NCBI GenBank assembly: GCA_946800325.1
Contig: CAMPEJ010000007.1
Coordinates: 62,001-126,000 of the forward strand
Origin: Luzula sylvatica
Lineage: Eukaryota > Streptophyta > Magnoliopsida > Poales > Juncaceae
Direction: 5' to 3'
DNA: 64,000 bases
Numbering within the stretch: the first letter of the stretch is position 1; every line of letters begins with the position of its first letter. Position numbers and translations under genes: made by a program. The notes under the pieces are model-generated. The model searched no databases. It was not told where the DNA came from and saw nothing but the letters and a program-made list of their open reading frames with translations. This document shows, piece by piece, positions 27,614-39,599 of this stretch.

Positions 27614-30600
27614 TTACCAAAATTTACAAACACTAAGAAAGTTTGTTTTTCGATTCAAAACAATTTGTTTATACTTTGGGGAGTTCAAATAACGTATTTT
27701 GAGATCATTTGAATCGTATCTTTTACCACATAACATTTCACCCAAATTTACAAACAGAAAGTTTGTTTTTCGATTCAAAACAATCTGTATATGCTTTGGG
27801 GAGTTCAAATAACGTATTTTGAGATCATTTGAATCGTATCTTTTACCACATAACATTTTACCAAAATTTACAAACACTAAGAAAGTTTGTTTTTCGATTC
27901 AAAACAATCTGTTTATGCTTTGGGGTGTTCAAATAACGTATTTTGAGATCATTTGAATCGTATCTTTTACTACATAACATTTCACCAAAATTTACAAACA
28001 CTAAGAAAGTTTGTTTTTCGATTCAAAACAATCTGTTTATGCTTTGGGGAGTTCAAATAACGTATTTTGAGATCATTTGATTCGTATCTTTTACCACATA
28101 ACATTTCACCAAAATTTACAAACACTAAGAAAGTTTGTTTTTCGATTCAAAACAATCTGTTTATGCTTTGGGGAGTTCAAATAACGTATTTTGAGATCAT
28201 TTGAATCGTATCTTTTACCACATAACATTTTACCAAAATTTACAAACACTAAGAAAGTTTGTTTTTCGATTCAAAACAATTTGTTTATGCTTTGGGGAGT
28301 TCAAATAACGTATTTTGAGATCATTTGAATCGTATCTTTTACCACATAACATTTCACCAAAATTTACAAACACTAAGAAAGTTTGTTTTTCGATTCAAAA
28401 CAATCTGTTTATGCTTTGGGGAGTTCAAATAACGTATTTTGAGATCATTCGAATCGTATCTTTTACCACATAACATTTCACCAAAATTGACAAACACTAA
28501 GAAAGTTTGTTTTTCGATTCAAAACAATCTGTTTATGCTTTGGGGAGTTCAAATAACGTATTTTGAGATCATTTGAATCGTATCTTTTACCACATAACAT
28601 TTTACCAAAATTTACAAACACTAAGAAAGTTTGTTTTTCGATTCAAAACAATTTGTTTATGCTTTGGGGAGTTCAAATAACGTATTTTGAGATCATTTGA
28701 ATCGTATCTTTTACCACATAACATTTCACCAAAATTTACAAACACTAAGAAAGTTTGTTTTTCGATTCAAAACAATCTGTTTATGCTTTGGGGTGTTCAA
28801 ATAACGTATTTTGAGATCATTTGAATCGTATATTTTACCACATAACATTTTACCAAAATTTACAAACACTAAGAAAGTTTGTTTTTCGATTCAAAACAAT
28901 TTGTTTATACTTTGGGGAGTTCAAATAACGTATTTTGAGATCATTTGAATCGTATCTTTTACCACATAACATTTTACCAAAATTTACAAACACTAAGAAA
29001 GTTTGTTTTTCGATTCAAAACAATTTGTTTATGCTTTGGGGAGTTCAAATAACGTATTTTGAGATCATTTGAATCGTATCTTTTACCACATAACATTTTA
29101 CCAAAATTTACAAACACTAAGAAAGTTTGTTTTTCGATTCAAAACAATTGCTTTGGGGAGTTCAAATAACGTATTTTGAGATCATTTGAATCGTATCTTT
29201 TACTACATAACATTTCACCAAAATTTACAAACACTAAGAAAGTTTGTTTTTCGATTCAAAACAATCTGTTTATGCTTTGGGGAGTTCAAATAACGTATTT
29301 TGAGATCATTTGAATCGTATCTTTTACCACATAACATTTTACCAAAATTTACAAACACTAAGAAAGTTTGTTTTTCGATTCAAAACAATTTGTTTATGCT
29401 TTGGGGAGTTCAAATAACGTATTTTGAGATCATTTGAATCGTATCTTTTACCACATAACATTTCACCAAAATTTACAAACACTAAGAAAGTTTGTTTTTC
29501 GATTCAAAACAATCTGTTTATACTTTGGGGTGTTCAAATAACGTATTTCGAGATCATTTGAATCGTATATTTTACCACATAACATTTTACCAAAATTTAC
29601 AAACACTAAGAAAGTTTGTTTTTCGATTCAAAACAATTTGTTTATACTTTGGGGAGTTCAAATAACGTATTTTGAGATCATTTGAATCGTATCTTTTACC
29701 ACATAACATTTTACCAAAATTTACAAACACTAAGAAAGTTTGTTTTTCGATTCAAAACAATTTGTTTATGCTTTGGGGAGTTCAAATAACGTATTTTGAG
29801 ATCATTTGAATCGTATCTTTTACCACATAACATTTTACCAAAATTTACAAACACTAAGAAAGTTTGTTTTTCGATTCAAAACAATTGCTTTGGGGAGTTC
29901 AAATAACGTATTTTGAGATCATTTGAATCGTATCTTTTACTACATAACATTTCACCAAAATTTACAAACACTAAGAAAGTTTGTTTTTCGATTCAAAACA
30001 ATCTGTTTATGCTTTGGGGAGTTCAAATAACGTATTTTGAGATCATTTGAATCGTATCTTTTACCACATAACATTTTACCAAAATTTACAAACACTAAGA
30101 AAGTTTGTTTTTCGATTCAAAACAATTTGTTTATGCTTTGGGGAGTTCAAATAACGTATTTTGAGATCATTTGAATCGTATCTTTTACCACATAACATTT
30201 CACCAAAATTTACAAACACTAAGAAAGTTTGTTTTTCGATTCAAAACAATCTGTTTATGCTTTGGGGAGTTCAAATAACGTATTTTGAGATCATTTGAAT
30301 CGTATCTTTTACCACATAACATTTCAGCAAAATTTACAAACACTAAGAAAGTTTGTTTTTCGATTCAAAACAATGTGTTTATGCTTTGGGGAGTTCAAAT
30401 AACGTATTTTGAGATCATTTGAATCGTATCTTTTACCACATAACATTTTACCAAAATTTACAAACACTAAGAAAGTTTGTTTTTCGATTCAAAACAATCT
30501 GTTTATGCTTTGGGGAGTTCAAATAACGTATTTTGAGATCATTTGAATCGTATCTTTTACCACATAACATTTTACCAAAATTTACAAACACTAAGAAAGT

Positions 30601-33600
30601 TTGTTTTTCGATTCAAAACAATTTGTTTATGCTTTGGGGAGTTCAAATAACGTATTTTGAGATCATTTGAATCGTATCTTTTACCACATAACATTTCACC
30701 AAAATTTACAAACACTAAGAAAGTTTGTTTTTCGATTCAAAACAATCTGTTTATGCTTTGGGGAGTTCAAATAACGTATTTTGAGATCATTTGAATCGTA
30801 TCTTTTACCACATAACATTTCACCAAAATTTACAAACACTAAGAAAGTTTGTTTTTCGATTCAAAACAATCTGTTTATGCTTTGGGGAGTTCAAATAACG
30901 TATTTTGAGATCATTTGAATCGTATCTTTTACCACATAACATTTTACCAAAATTTACAAACACTAAGAAAGTTTGTTTTTCGATTGAAAACAATTTGTTT
31001 ATGCTTTGGGGAGTTCAAATAACGTATTTTGAGATCATTTGAATCGTATCTTTTACCACATAACATTTCACCAAAATTTACAAACACTAAGAAAGTTTGT
31101 TTTTCGATTCAAAACAATCTGTTTATGCTTTGGGGAGTTCAAATAACGTATTTTGAGATCATTCGATTCGTATCTTTTACCACATAACATTTCACCAAAA
31201 TTTACAAACACTAATAAAGTTTATTTTTCGATTCAAAACAATCTGTTTATGCTTTGGGGAGTTCAAATAACGTATTTTGAGATCATTCGAATCGTATCTT
31301 TTACCACATAACATTTCACCAAAATTTACAAACACTAAGAAAGTTTGTTTTTCGATTCAAAACAATCTGTTTATGCTTTGGGGAGTTCAAATAACGTATT
31401 TTGAGATCATTTGAATCGTATCTTTTACCACATAACATTTCACCAAAATTTACAACCACTAAGAAAGTTTGTTTTTCGATTCAAAACAATCTGTTTATGC
31501 TTTGGGGAGTTCAAATAACGTATTTTGAGATCATTTGAATCGTATATTTTACCACATAACATTTTACCAAAATTTACAAACACTAAGAAAGTTTGTTTTT
31601 CGATTCAAAACAATTTGTTTATACTTTGGGGAGTTCAAATAACGTATTTTGAGATCATTTGAATCGTATCTTTTACCACATAACATTTCACCCAAATTTA
31701 CAAACAGAAAGTTTGTTTTTCGATTCAAAACAATCTGTTTATGCTTTGGGGAGTTCAAATAACGTATTTTGAGATCATTTGAATCGTATCTTTTACCACA
31801 TAACATTTTACCAAAATTTACAAACACTAAGAAAGTTTGTTTTTCGATTCAAAACAATCTGTTTATGCTTTGGGGAGTTCAAATAACGTATTTTGAGATC
31901 ATTTGAATCGTATCTTTTACTACATAACATTTCACCAAAATTTACAAACACTAAGAAAGTTTGTTTTTCGATTCAAAACAATCTGTTTATGCTTTGGGGA
32001 GTTCAAATAACGTATTTTGAGATCATTTTATTCGTATCTTTTACCACATAACATTTCACCAAAATTTACAAACACTAAGAAAGTTTGTTTTTCGATTCAA
32101 AACAATCTGTTTATGCTTTGGAGAGTTCAAATAACGTATTTTGAGATCATTTGAATCGTATCTTTTACCACATAACATTTCACCAAAATTTACAAACACT
32201 AAGAAAGTTTGTTTTTCGATTCAAAACAATTTGTTTATGCTTTGGGGAGTTCAAATAACGTATTTTGAGATCATTTGAATCGTATCTTTTACCACATAAC
32301 ATTTTACCAAAATTTACAAACACTAAGAAAGTTTGTTTTTCGATTCAAAACAATTGCTTTGGGGAGTTCAAATAACGTATTTTGAGATCATTTGAATCGT
32401 ATCTTTTACTACATAACATTTCACCAAAATTTACAAACACCAAGAAAGTTTGTTTTTCGATTCAAAACAATCTGTTTATGCTTTGGGGAGTTCAAATAAC
32501 GTATTTTGAGATCATTTGAATCGTATCTTTTACCACATAACATTTTACCAAAATTTACAAACACTAAGAAAGTTTGTTTTTCGATTCAAAACAATTTGTT
32601 TATGCTTTGGGGAGTTCAAATAACGTATTTTGAGATCATTTGAATCGTATCTTTTACCACATAACATTTCACCAAACTTTACAAACAGTAAGAAAGTTTG
32701 TTTTTCGATTCAAAACAATTTGTTTATGCTTTGGGGAGTTCAAATAACGTATTTTGAGATCATTTGAATCGTATCTTTTACCACATAACATTTCACCAAA
32801 CTTTACAAACAGTAAGAAAGTTTGTTTTTCGATTCAAAACAATTTGTTTATACTTTGGGGAGTTCAAATAACGTATTTTGAGATCATTTGAATCGTATCT
32901 TTTACCACATAACATTTCACCCAAATTTACAAACAGAAAGTTTGTTTTTCGATTCAAAACAATCTGTATATGCTTTGGGGAGTTCAAATAACGTATTTTG
33001 AGATCATTTGAATCGTATCTTTTACCACATAACATTTTACCAAAATTTACAAACACTAAGAAAGTTTGTTTTTCGATTCAAAACAATCTGTTTATGCTTT
33101 GGGGTGTTCAAATAACGTATTTTGAGATCATTTGAATCGTATCTTTTACTACATAACATTTCACCAAAATTTACAAACACTAAGAAAGTTTGTTTTTCGA
33201 TTCAAAACAATCTGTTTATGCTTTGGGGAGTTCAAATAACGTATTTTGAGATCATTTGATTCGTATCTTTTACCACATAACATTTCACCAAAATTTACAA
33301 ACACTAAGAAAGTTTGTTTTTCGATTCAAAACAATCTGTTTATGCTTTGGGGAATTCAAATAACATATTTTGAGATCATTTGAATCGTATCTTTTACCAC
33401 ATAACATTTTACCAAAATTTACAAACACTAAGAAAGTTTGTTTTTCGATTCAAAACAATTTGTTTATGCTTTGGGGAGTTCAAATAACGTATTTTGAGAT
33501 CATTTGAATCGTATCTTTTACCACATAACATTTCACCAAAATTTACAAACACTAAGAAAGTTTGTTTTTCGATTCAAAACAATCTGTTTATGCTTTGGGG

Positions 33601-36600
33601 AGTTCAAATAACGTATTTTGAGATCATTCGAATCGTATCTTTTACCACATAACATTTCACCAAAATTGACAAACACTAAGAAAGTTTGTTTTTCGATTCA
33701 AAACAATCTGTTTATGCTTTGGGGAGTTCAAATAACGTATTTTGAGATCATTTGAATCGTATCTTTTACCACATAACATTTTACCAAAATTTACAAACAC
33801 TAAGAAAGTTTGTTTTTCGATTCAAAACAATTTGTTTATGCTTTGGGGAGTTCAAATAACGTATTTTGAGATCATTTGAATCGTATCTTTTACCACATAA
33901 CATTTCACCAAAATTTACAAACACTAAGAAAGTTTGTTTTTCGATTCAAAACAATCTGTTTATGCTTTGGGGTGTTCAAATAACGTATTTTGAGATCATT
34001 TGAATCGTATATTTTACCACATAACATTTTACCAAAATTTACAAACACTAAGAAAGTTTGTTTTTCGATTCAAAACAATTTGTTTATACTTTGGGGAGTT
34101 CAAATAACGTATTTTGAGATCATTTGAATCGTATCTTTTACCACATAACATTTTACCAAAATTTACAAACACTAAGAAAGTTTGTTTTTCGATTCAAAAC
34201 AATTTGTTTATGCTTTGGGGAGTTCAAATAACGTATTTTGAGATCATTTGAATCGTATCTTTTACCACATAACATTTTACCAAAATTTACAAACACTAAG
34301 AAAGTTTGTTTTTCGATTCAAAACAATTGCTTTGGGGAGTTCAAATAACGTATTTTGAGATCATTTGAATCGTATCTTTTACCACATAACATTTCACCAA
34401 AATTTACAAACACTAAGAAAGTTTGTTTTTCGATTCAAAACAATCTGTTTATACTTTGGGGTGTTCAAATAACGTATTTCGAGATCATTTCAATCGTATA
34501 TTTTACCACATAACATTTTGCCAAAATTTACAAACACTAAGAAAGTTTGTTTTTCGATTCAAAACAATTTGTTTATACTTTGGGGAGTTCAAATAACGTA
34601 TTTTGAGATCATTTGAATCGTATCTTTTACCACATAACATTTTACCAAAATTTACAAACACTAAGAAAGTTTGTTTTTCGATTCAAAACAATTTGTTTAT
34701 GCTTTGGGGAGTTCAAATAACGTATTTTGAGATCATTTGAATCGTATCTTTTACCACATAACATTTTACCAAAATTTACAAACACTAAGAAAGTTTGTTT
34801 TTCGATTCAAAACAATTGCTTTGGGGAGTTCAAATAACGTATTTTGAGATCATTTGAATCGTATCTTTTACTACATAACATTTCACCAAAATTTACAAAC
34901 ACTAAGAAAGTTTGTTTTTCGATTCAAAACAATCTGTTTATGCTTTGGGGAGTTCAAATAACGTATTTTGAGATCATTTGAATCGTATCTTTTACCACAT
35001 AACATTTTACCAAAATTTACAAACACTAAGAAAGTTTGTTTTTCGATTCAAAACAATTTGTTTATGCTTTGGGGAGTTCAAATAACGTATTTTGAGATCA
35101 TTTGAATCGTATCTTTTACCACATAACATTTCACCAAAATTTACAAACACTAAGAAAGTTTGTTTTTCGATTCAAAACAATCTGTTTATGCTTTGGGGAG
35201 TTCAAATAACGTATTTTGAGATCATTTGAATCGTATCTTTTACCACATAACATTTCAGCAAAATTTACAAACACTAAGAAAGTTTGTTTTTCGATTCAAA
35301 ACAATGTGTTTATGCTTTGGGGAGTTCAAATAACGTATTTTGAGATCATTTGAATCGTATCTTTTACCACATAACATTTTACCAAAATTTACAAACACTA
35401 AGAAAGTTTGTTTTTCGATTCAAAACAATCTGTTTATGCTTTGGGGAGTTCAAATAACGTATTTTGAGATCATTTGAATCGTATCTTTTACCACATAACA
35501 TTTTACCAAAATTTACAAACACTAAGAAAGTTTGTTTTTCGATTCAAAACAATTTGTTTATGCTTTGGGGAGTTCAAATAACGTATTTTGAGATCATTTG
35601 AATCGTATCTTTTACCACATAACAGTTCACCAAAATTTACAAACACTAAGAAAGTTTGTTTTTCGATTCAAAACAATCTGTTTATGCTTTGGGGAGTTCA
35701 AATAACGTATTTTGAGATCATTTGAATCGTATCTTTTACCACATAACATTTCACCAAAATTTACAAACACTAAGAAAGTTTGTTTTTCGATTCAAAACAA
35801 TCTGTTTATGCTTTGGGGAGTTCAAATAACGTATTTTGAGATCATTTGAATCGTATCTTTTACCACATAACATTTTACCAAAATTTACAAACACTAAGAA
35901 AGTTTGTTTTTCGATTCAAAACAATTTGTTTATGCTTTGGGGTGTTCAAATAACGTATTTCGAGATCATTTGAATCGTATATTTTACCACATAACATTTT
36001 ACCAAAATTTACAAACACTAAGAAAGTTTGTTTTTCGATTCAAAACAATTTGTTTATACTTTGGGGAGTTCAAATAACGTATTTTGAGATCATTTGAATC
36101 GTATCTTTTACCACATAACATTTTACCAAAATTTACAAACACTAAGAAAGTTTGTTTTTCGATTCAAAACAATCTGTTTATGCTTTGGGGAGTTCAAATA
36201 ACGTATTTTGAGATCATTTGAATCGTATCTTTTACCACATAACATTTTACCAAAATTTACAAACACTAAGAAAGTTTGTTTTTCGATTCAAAACAATTTG
36301 TTTATGCTTTGGGGAGTTCAAATAACGTATTTTGAGATCATTTGAATCGTATCTTTTACCACATAACATTTCACCAAAATTTACAAACACTAAGAAAGTT
36401 TGTTTTTCGATTCAAAACAATCTGTTTATGCTTTGGGGAGTTCAAATAACGTATTTTGAGATCATTTGAATCGTATATTTTACCACATAACATTTTACCA
36501 AAATTTACAAACACTAAGAAAGTTTGTTTTTCGATTCAAAACAATTTGTTTATACTTTGGGGAGTTCAAATAACGTATTTTGAGATCATTTGAATCGTAT

Positions 36601-37620
36601 CTTTTACCACATAACATTTCACCCAAATTTACAAACAGAAAGTTTGTTTTTCGATTCAAAACAATCTGTTTATGCTTTGGGGAGTTCAAATAACGTATTT
36701 TGAGATCATTTGAATCGTATCTTTTACCACATAACATTTTACCAAAATTTACAAACACTAAGAAAGTTTGTTTTTCGATTCAAAACAATCTGTTTATGCT
36801 TTGGGGAGTTCAAATAACGTATTTTGAGATCATTTGAATCGTATCTTTTACTACATAACATTTCACCAAAATTTACAAACACTAAGAAAGTTTGTTTTTC
36901 GATTCAAAACAATCTGTTTATGCTTTGGGGAGTTCAAATAACGTATTTTGAGATCATTTGATTCGTATCTTTTACCACATAACATTTCACCAAAATTTAC
37001 AAACACTAAGAAAGTTTGTTTTTCGATTCAAAACAATCTGTTTATGCTTTGGAGAGTTCAAATAACGTATTTTGAGATCATTTGAATCGTATCTTTTACC
37101 ACATAACATTTCACCAAAATTTACAAACACTAAGAAAGTTTGTTTTTCGATTCAAAACAATTTGTTTATGCTTTGGGGAGTTCAAATAACGTATTTTGAG
37201 ATCATTTGAATCGTATCTTTTACCACATAACATTTTACCAAAATTTACAAACACTAAGAAAGTTTGTTTTTCGATTCAAAACAATTGCTTTGGGGAGTTC
37301 AAATAACGTATTTTGAGATCATTTGAATCGTATCTTTTACTACATAACATTTCACCAAAATTTACAAACACCAAGAAAGTTTGTTTTTCGATTCAAAACA
37401 ATCTGTTTATGCTTTGGGGAGTTCAAATAACGTATTTTGAGATCATTTGAATCGTATCTTTTACCACATAACATTTTACCAAAATTTACAAACACTAAGA
37501 AAGTTTGTTTTTCGATTCAAAACAATTTGTTTATGCTTTGGGGAGTTCAAATAACGTATTTTGAGATCATTTGAATCGTATCTTTTACCACATAACATTT
37601 CACCAAAATTTACAAACACT
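27614..37620 (+). repeat. Tandem duplication with a 4.93-5.18 kb unit
   Basis: About 27.63-32.67 kb is copied at about 32.8-37.6 kb. The offset is 5179 bp at the left (120-bp variants with CTGTATATGC at 27614/32793; GGGGTGTTC 28791/33970). It is 4931 bp further right (CAGCAAAA 30325/35256; 31564/36495; GGAGAGTTC 32121/37052). The 248-bp step is two whole monomers present only in the first copy, near 29.2-29.45 kb. The joint between copies is marked by two monomers carrying AAACTTTACAAACAGTAAG (about 32674 and 32797). Confidence 0.87.
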
Positions 37621-37659
37621 AAGAAAGTTTGTTTTTCGATTCAAAACAATCTGTTTATG

Positions 37660-38900
37660 CTTTGGGGAGTTCAAATAACGTATTTTGAGATCATTCGATT
37701 CGTATCTTTTACCACATAACATTTCACCAAAATTTACAAACACTAATAAAGTTTATTTTTCGATTCAAAACAATCTGTTTATGCTTTGGGGAGTTCAAAT
37801 AACGTATTTTGAGATCATTCGAATCGTATCTTTTACCACATAACATTTCACCAAAATTTACAAACACTAAGAAAGTTTGTTTTTCGATTCAAAACAATCT
37901 GTTTATGCTTTGGGGAGTTCAAATAACGTATTTTGAGATCATTTGAATCGTATCTTTTACCACATAACATTTCACCAAAATTTACAACCACTAAGATAGT
38001 TTGTTTTTCGATTCAAAACAATCTGTTTATGCTTTGGGGAGTTCAAATAACGTATTTTGAGATCATTTGAATCGTATATTTTACCACATAACATTTTACC
38101 AAAATTTACAAACACTAAGAAAGTTTGTTTTTCGATTCAAAACAATTTGTTTATACTTTGGGGAGTTCAAATAACGTATTTTGAGATCATTTGAATCGTA
38201 TCTTTTACCACATAACATTTCACCCAAATTTACAAACAGAAAGTTTGTTTTTCGATTCAAAACAATCTGTTTATGCTTTGGGGAGTTCAAATAACGTATT
38301 TTGAGATCATTTGAATCGTATCTTTTACCACATAACATTTTACCAAAATTTACAAACACTAAGAAAGTTTGTTTTTCGATTCAAAACAATCTGTTTATGC
38401 TTTGGGGAGTTCAAATAACGTATTTTGAGATCATTTGAATCGTATCTTTTACTACATAACATTTCACCAAAATTTACAAACACTAAGAAAGTTTGTTTTT
38501 CGATTCAAAACAATCTGTTTATGCTTTGGGGAGTTCAAATAACGTATTTTGAGATCATTTGATTCGTATCTTTTACCACATAACATTTCACCAAAATTTA
38601 CAAACACTAAGAAAGTTTGTTTTTCGATTCAAAACAATTGCTTTGGGGAGTTCAAATAACGTATTTTGAGATCATTTGAATCGTATCTTTTACTACATAA
38701 CATTTCACCAAAATTTACAAACACCAAGAAAGTTTGTTTTTCGATTCAAAACAATCTGTTTATGCTTTGGGGAGTTCAAATAACGTATTTTGAGATCATT
38801 TGAATCGTATCTTTTACCACATAACATTTTACCAAAATTTACAAACACTAAGAAAGTTTGTTTTTCGATTCAAAACAATTTGTTTATGCTTTGGGGAGTT
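37660..38900 (+). repeat. Partial extra copy of the 1601-bp unit, two monomers short
   Basis: The block with ATTCGATTCG, CTAATAAAGTTTATTTTT, CAACCACTAAG and the 120-bp monomer recurs 1601 bp after the copy around 36.1-37.6 kb (36495/38096). The CAATTGC monomer then follows only 1353 bp later (37282/38635). The missing 248 bp are two monomers, one of them the GGAGAGTTC monomer. Confidence 0.78.
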
Positions 38901-39477
38901 CAAATAACGTATTTTGAGATCATTTGAATCGTATCTTTTACCACATAACATTTCACCAAAATTTACAAACACTATGAAAGTTTGTTTTTCGATTCAAAAC
39001 AATCTGTTTATACTTTGGGGTGTTCAAATAACGTATTTCGAGATCATTTGAATCGTATATTTTACCACATAACATTTTACCAAAATTTACAAACACTAAG
39101 AAAGTTTGTTTTTCGATTCAAAACAATTTGTTTATACTTTGGGGAGTTCAAATAACGTATTTTGAGATCATTTGAATCGTATCTTTTACCACATAACATT
39201 TTACCAAAATTTACAAACACTAAGAAAGTTTGTTTTTCGATTCAAAACAATCTGTTTATGCTTTGGGGAGTTCAAATAACGTATTTTGAGATCATTTGAA
39301 TCGTATCTTTTACCACATAACATTTTACCAAAATTTACAAACACTAAGAAAGTTTGTTTTTCGATTCAAAACAATTTGTTTATGCTTTGGGGAGTTCAAA
39401 TAACGTATTTTGAGATCATTTGAATCGTATCTTTTACCACATAACATTTCACCAAAATTTACAAACACTAAGAAAGT

Positions 39478-39498
39478 TTGTTTTTCGATTCAAAACAA
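39478..39498. other. Perfect inverted repeat in the monomer (7-bp stem, 7-nt loop)
   Basis: At monomer positions 4-24, TTGTTTT is followed by the loop TCGATTC and then AAAACAA, the exact reverse complement of the first arm. The arms are intact in most monomers across the window. Loop variants are common (TCAATTC near 247, 4229, 7851 and 10361; TCGATTT in the 'taaaac' monomers). Arm changes are rarer and cluster at position 7, as in the TTTGATTTTCG monomers (e.g. 7970, 16188) and TTTGCTTTTCG monomers (e.g. 13846, 15561). It could form a cruciform or be a site for a dimeric binding protein; neither is shown by the sequence. Confidence 0.75.
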
Positions 39499-39551
39499 TC
39501 TGTTTATGCTTTGGGGAGTTCAAATAACGTATTTTGAGATCATTTGAATCG
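39486..39551. other. Widely spaced 9-bp inverted pair CGATTCAAA / TTTGAATCG
   Basis: CGATTCAAA at monomer positions 12-20 is the exact reverse complement of TTTGAATCG at 69-77, with 48 bp between the arms. The second arm is where the array varies most: ATTCGAATCG, ATTGGAATCG, ATTAGAATCG and ATTTGATTCG all occur, so the pairing is perfect in only part of the monomers. It may be two oppositely oriented binding sites or chance in an AT-rich unit. Confidence 0.5.
39520..39537. other. ACGT-centred 18-bp imperfect palindrome in the monomer
   Basis: TCAAATAACGTATTTTGA at monomer positions 46-63 matches its own reverse complement at 14 of 18 positions. The mismatches are confined to two symmetric dinucleotides flanking the ACGT core. 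The core CpG is sometimes lost to AACATA (e.g. near 3048, 8152, 16350) or AATGTA (e.g. near 23069, 44209, 55208). It is present once per monomer throughout the array. No function is established. Confidence 0.6.
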
Positions 39552-39599
39552 TATCTTTTACCACATAACATTTCACCAAAATTTACAAACACTAAGAAA

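Larger units (their letters stand above)
39475..39598 (+). repeat. Representative consensus 124-bp monomer
   Basis: This monomer matches the majority base at every position I compared and is used as the reference, numbered 1-124 from AGTTTG. Landmarks are a hairpin-type dyad at 4-24, the CTTTGGGGAG block at 35-44, an ACGT-centred imperfect palindrome at 46-63, GATC at 65-68, the TTTGAATCG motif at 69-77, CCACATAAC at 87-95 and ACCAAAATTT at 101-110. The main variable sites are 26 (CAATC/CAATT/CAATA), 71 (ATTTGAA, ATTCGAA, ATTGGAA or ATTAGAA), 73 (GAATCG or GATTCG), 81 (TATCTT or TATATT), 88 (ACCAC or ACTAC) and 100 (TTTCACC or TTTTACC). Confidence 0.93.

Noticed and set aside
39509..39518. 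Telomere-like CTTTGGGG
   Set aside because: It occurs once per 124-bp monomer and is never in short tandem form, so it is not telomeric repeat.
39475..39598. CENP-B box
   Set aside because: TTTCGATTCAAAACAAT matches the 5' half of the consensus (NTTCGNNNNA) but lacks the CGGG of the 3' half. The 'ctttcggg' variant has CGGG but at the wrong spacing.
39475..39598. The 124-bp unit being a dimer of a 62-bp repeat
   Set aside because: The two halves of the consensus do not align beyond short AT-rich matches. The only internal similarity noticed is the inverted 9-bp pair.
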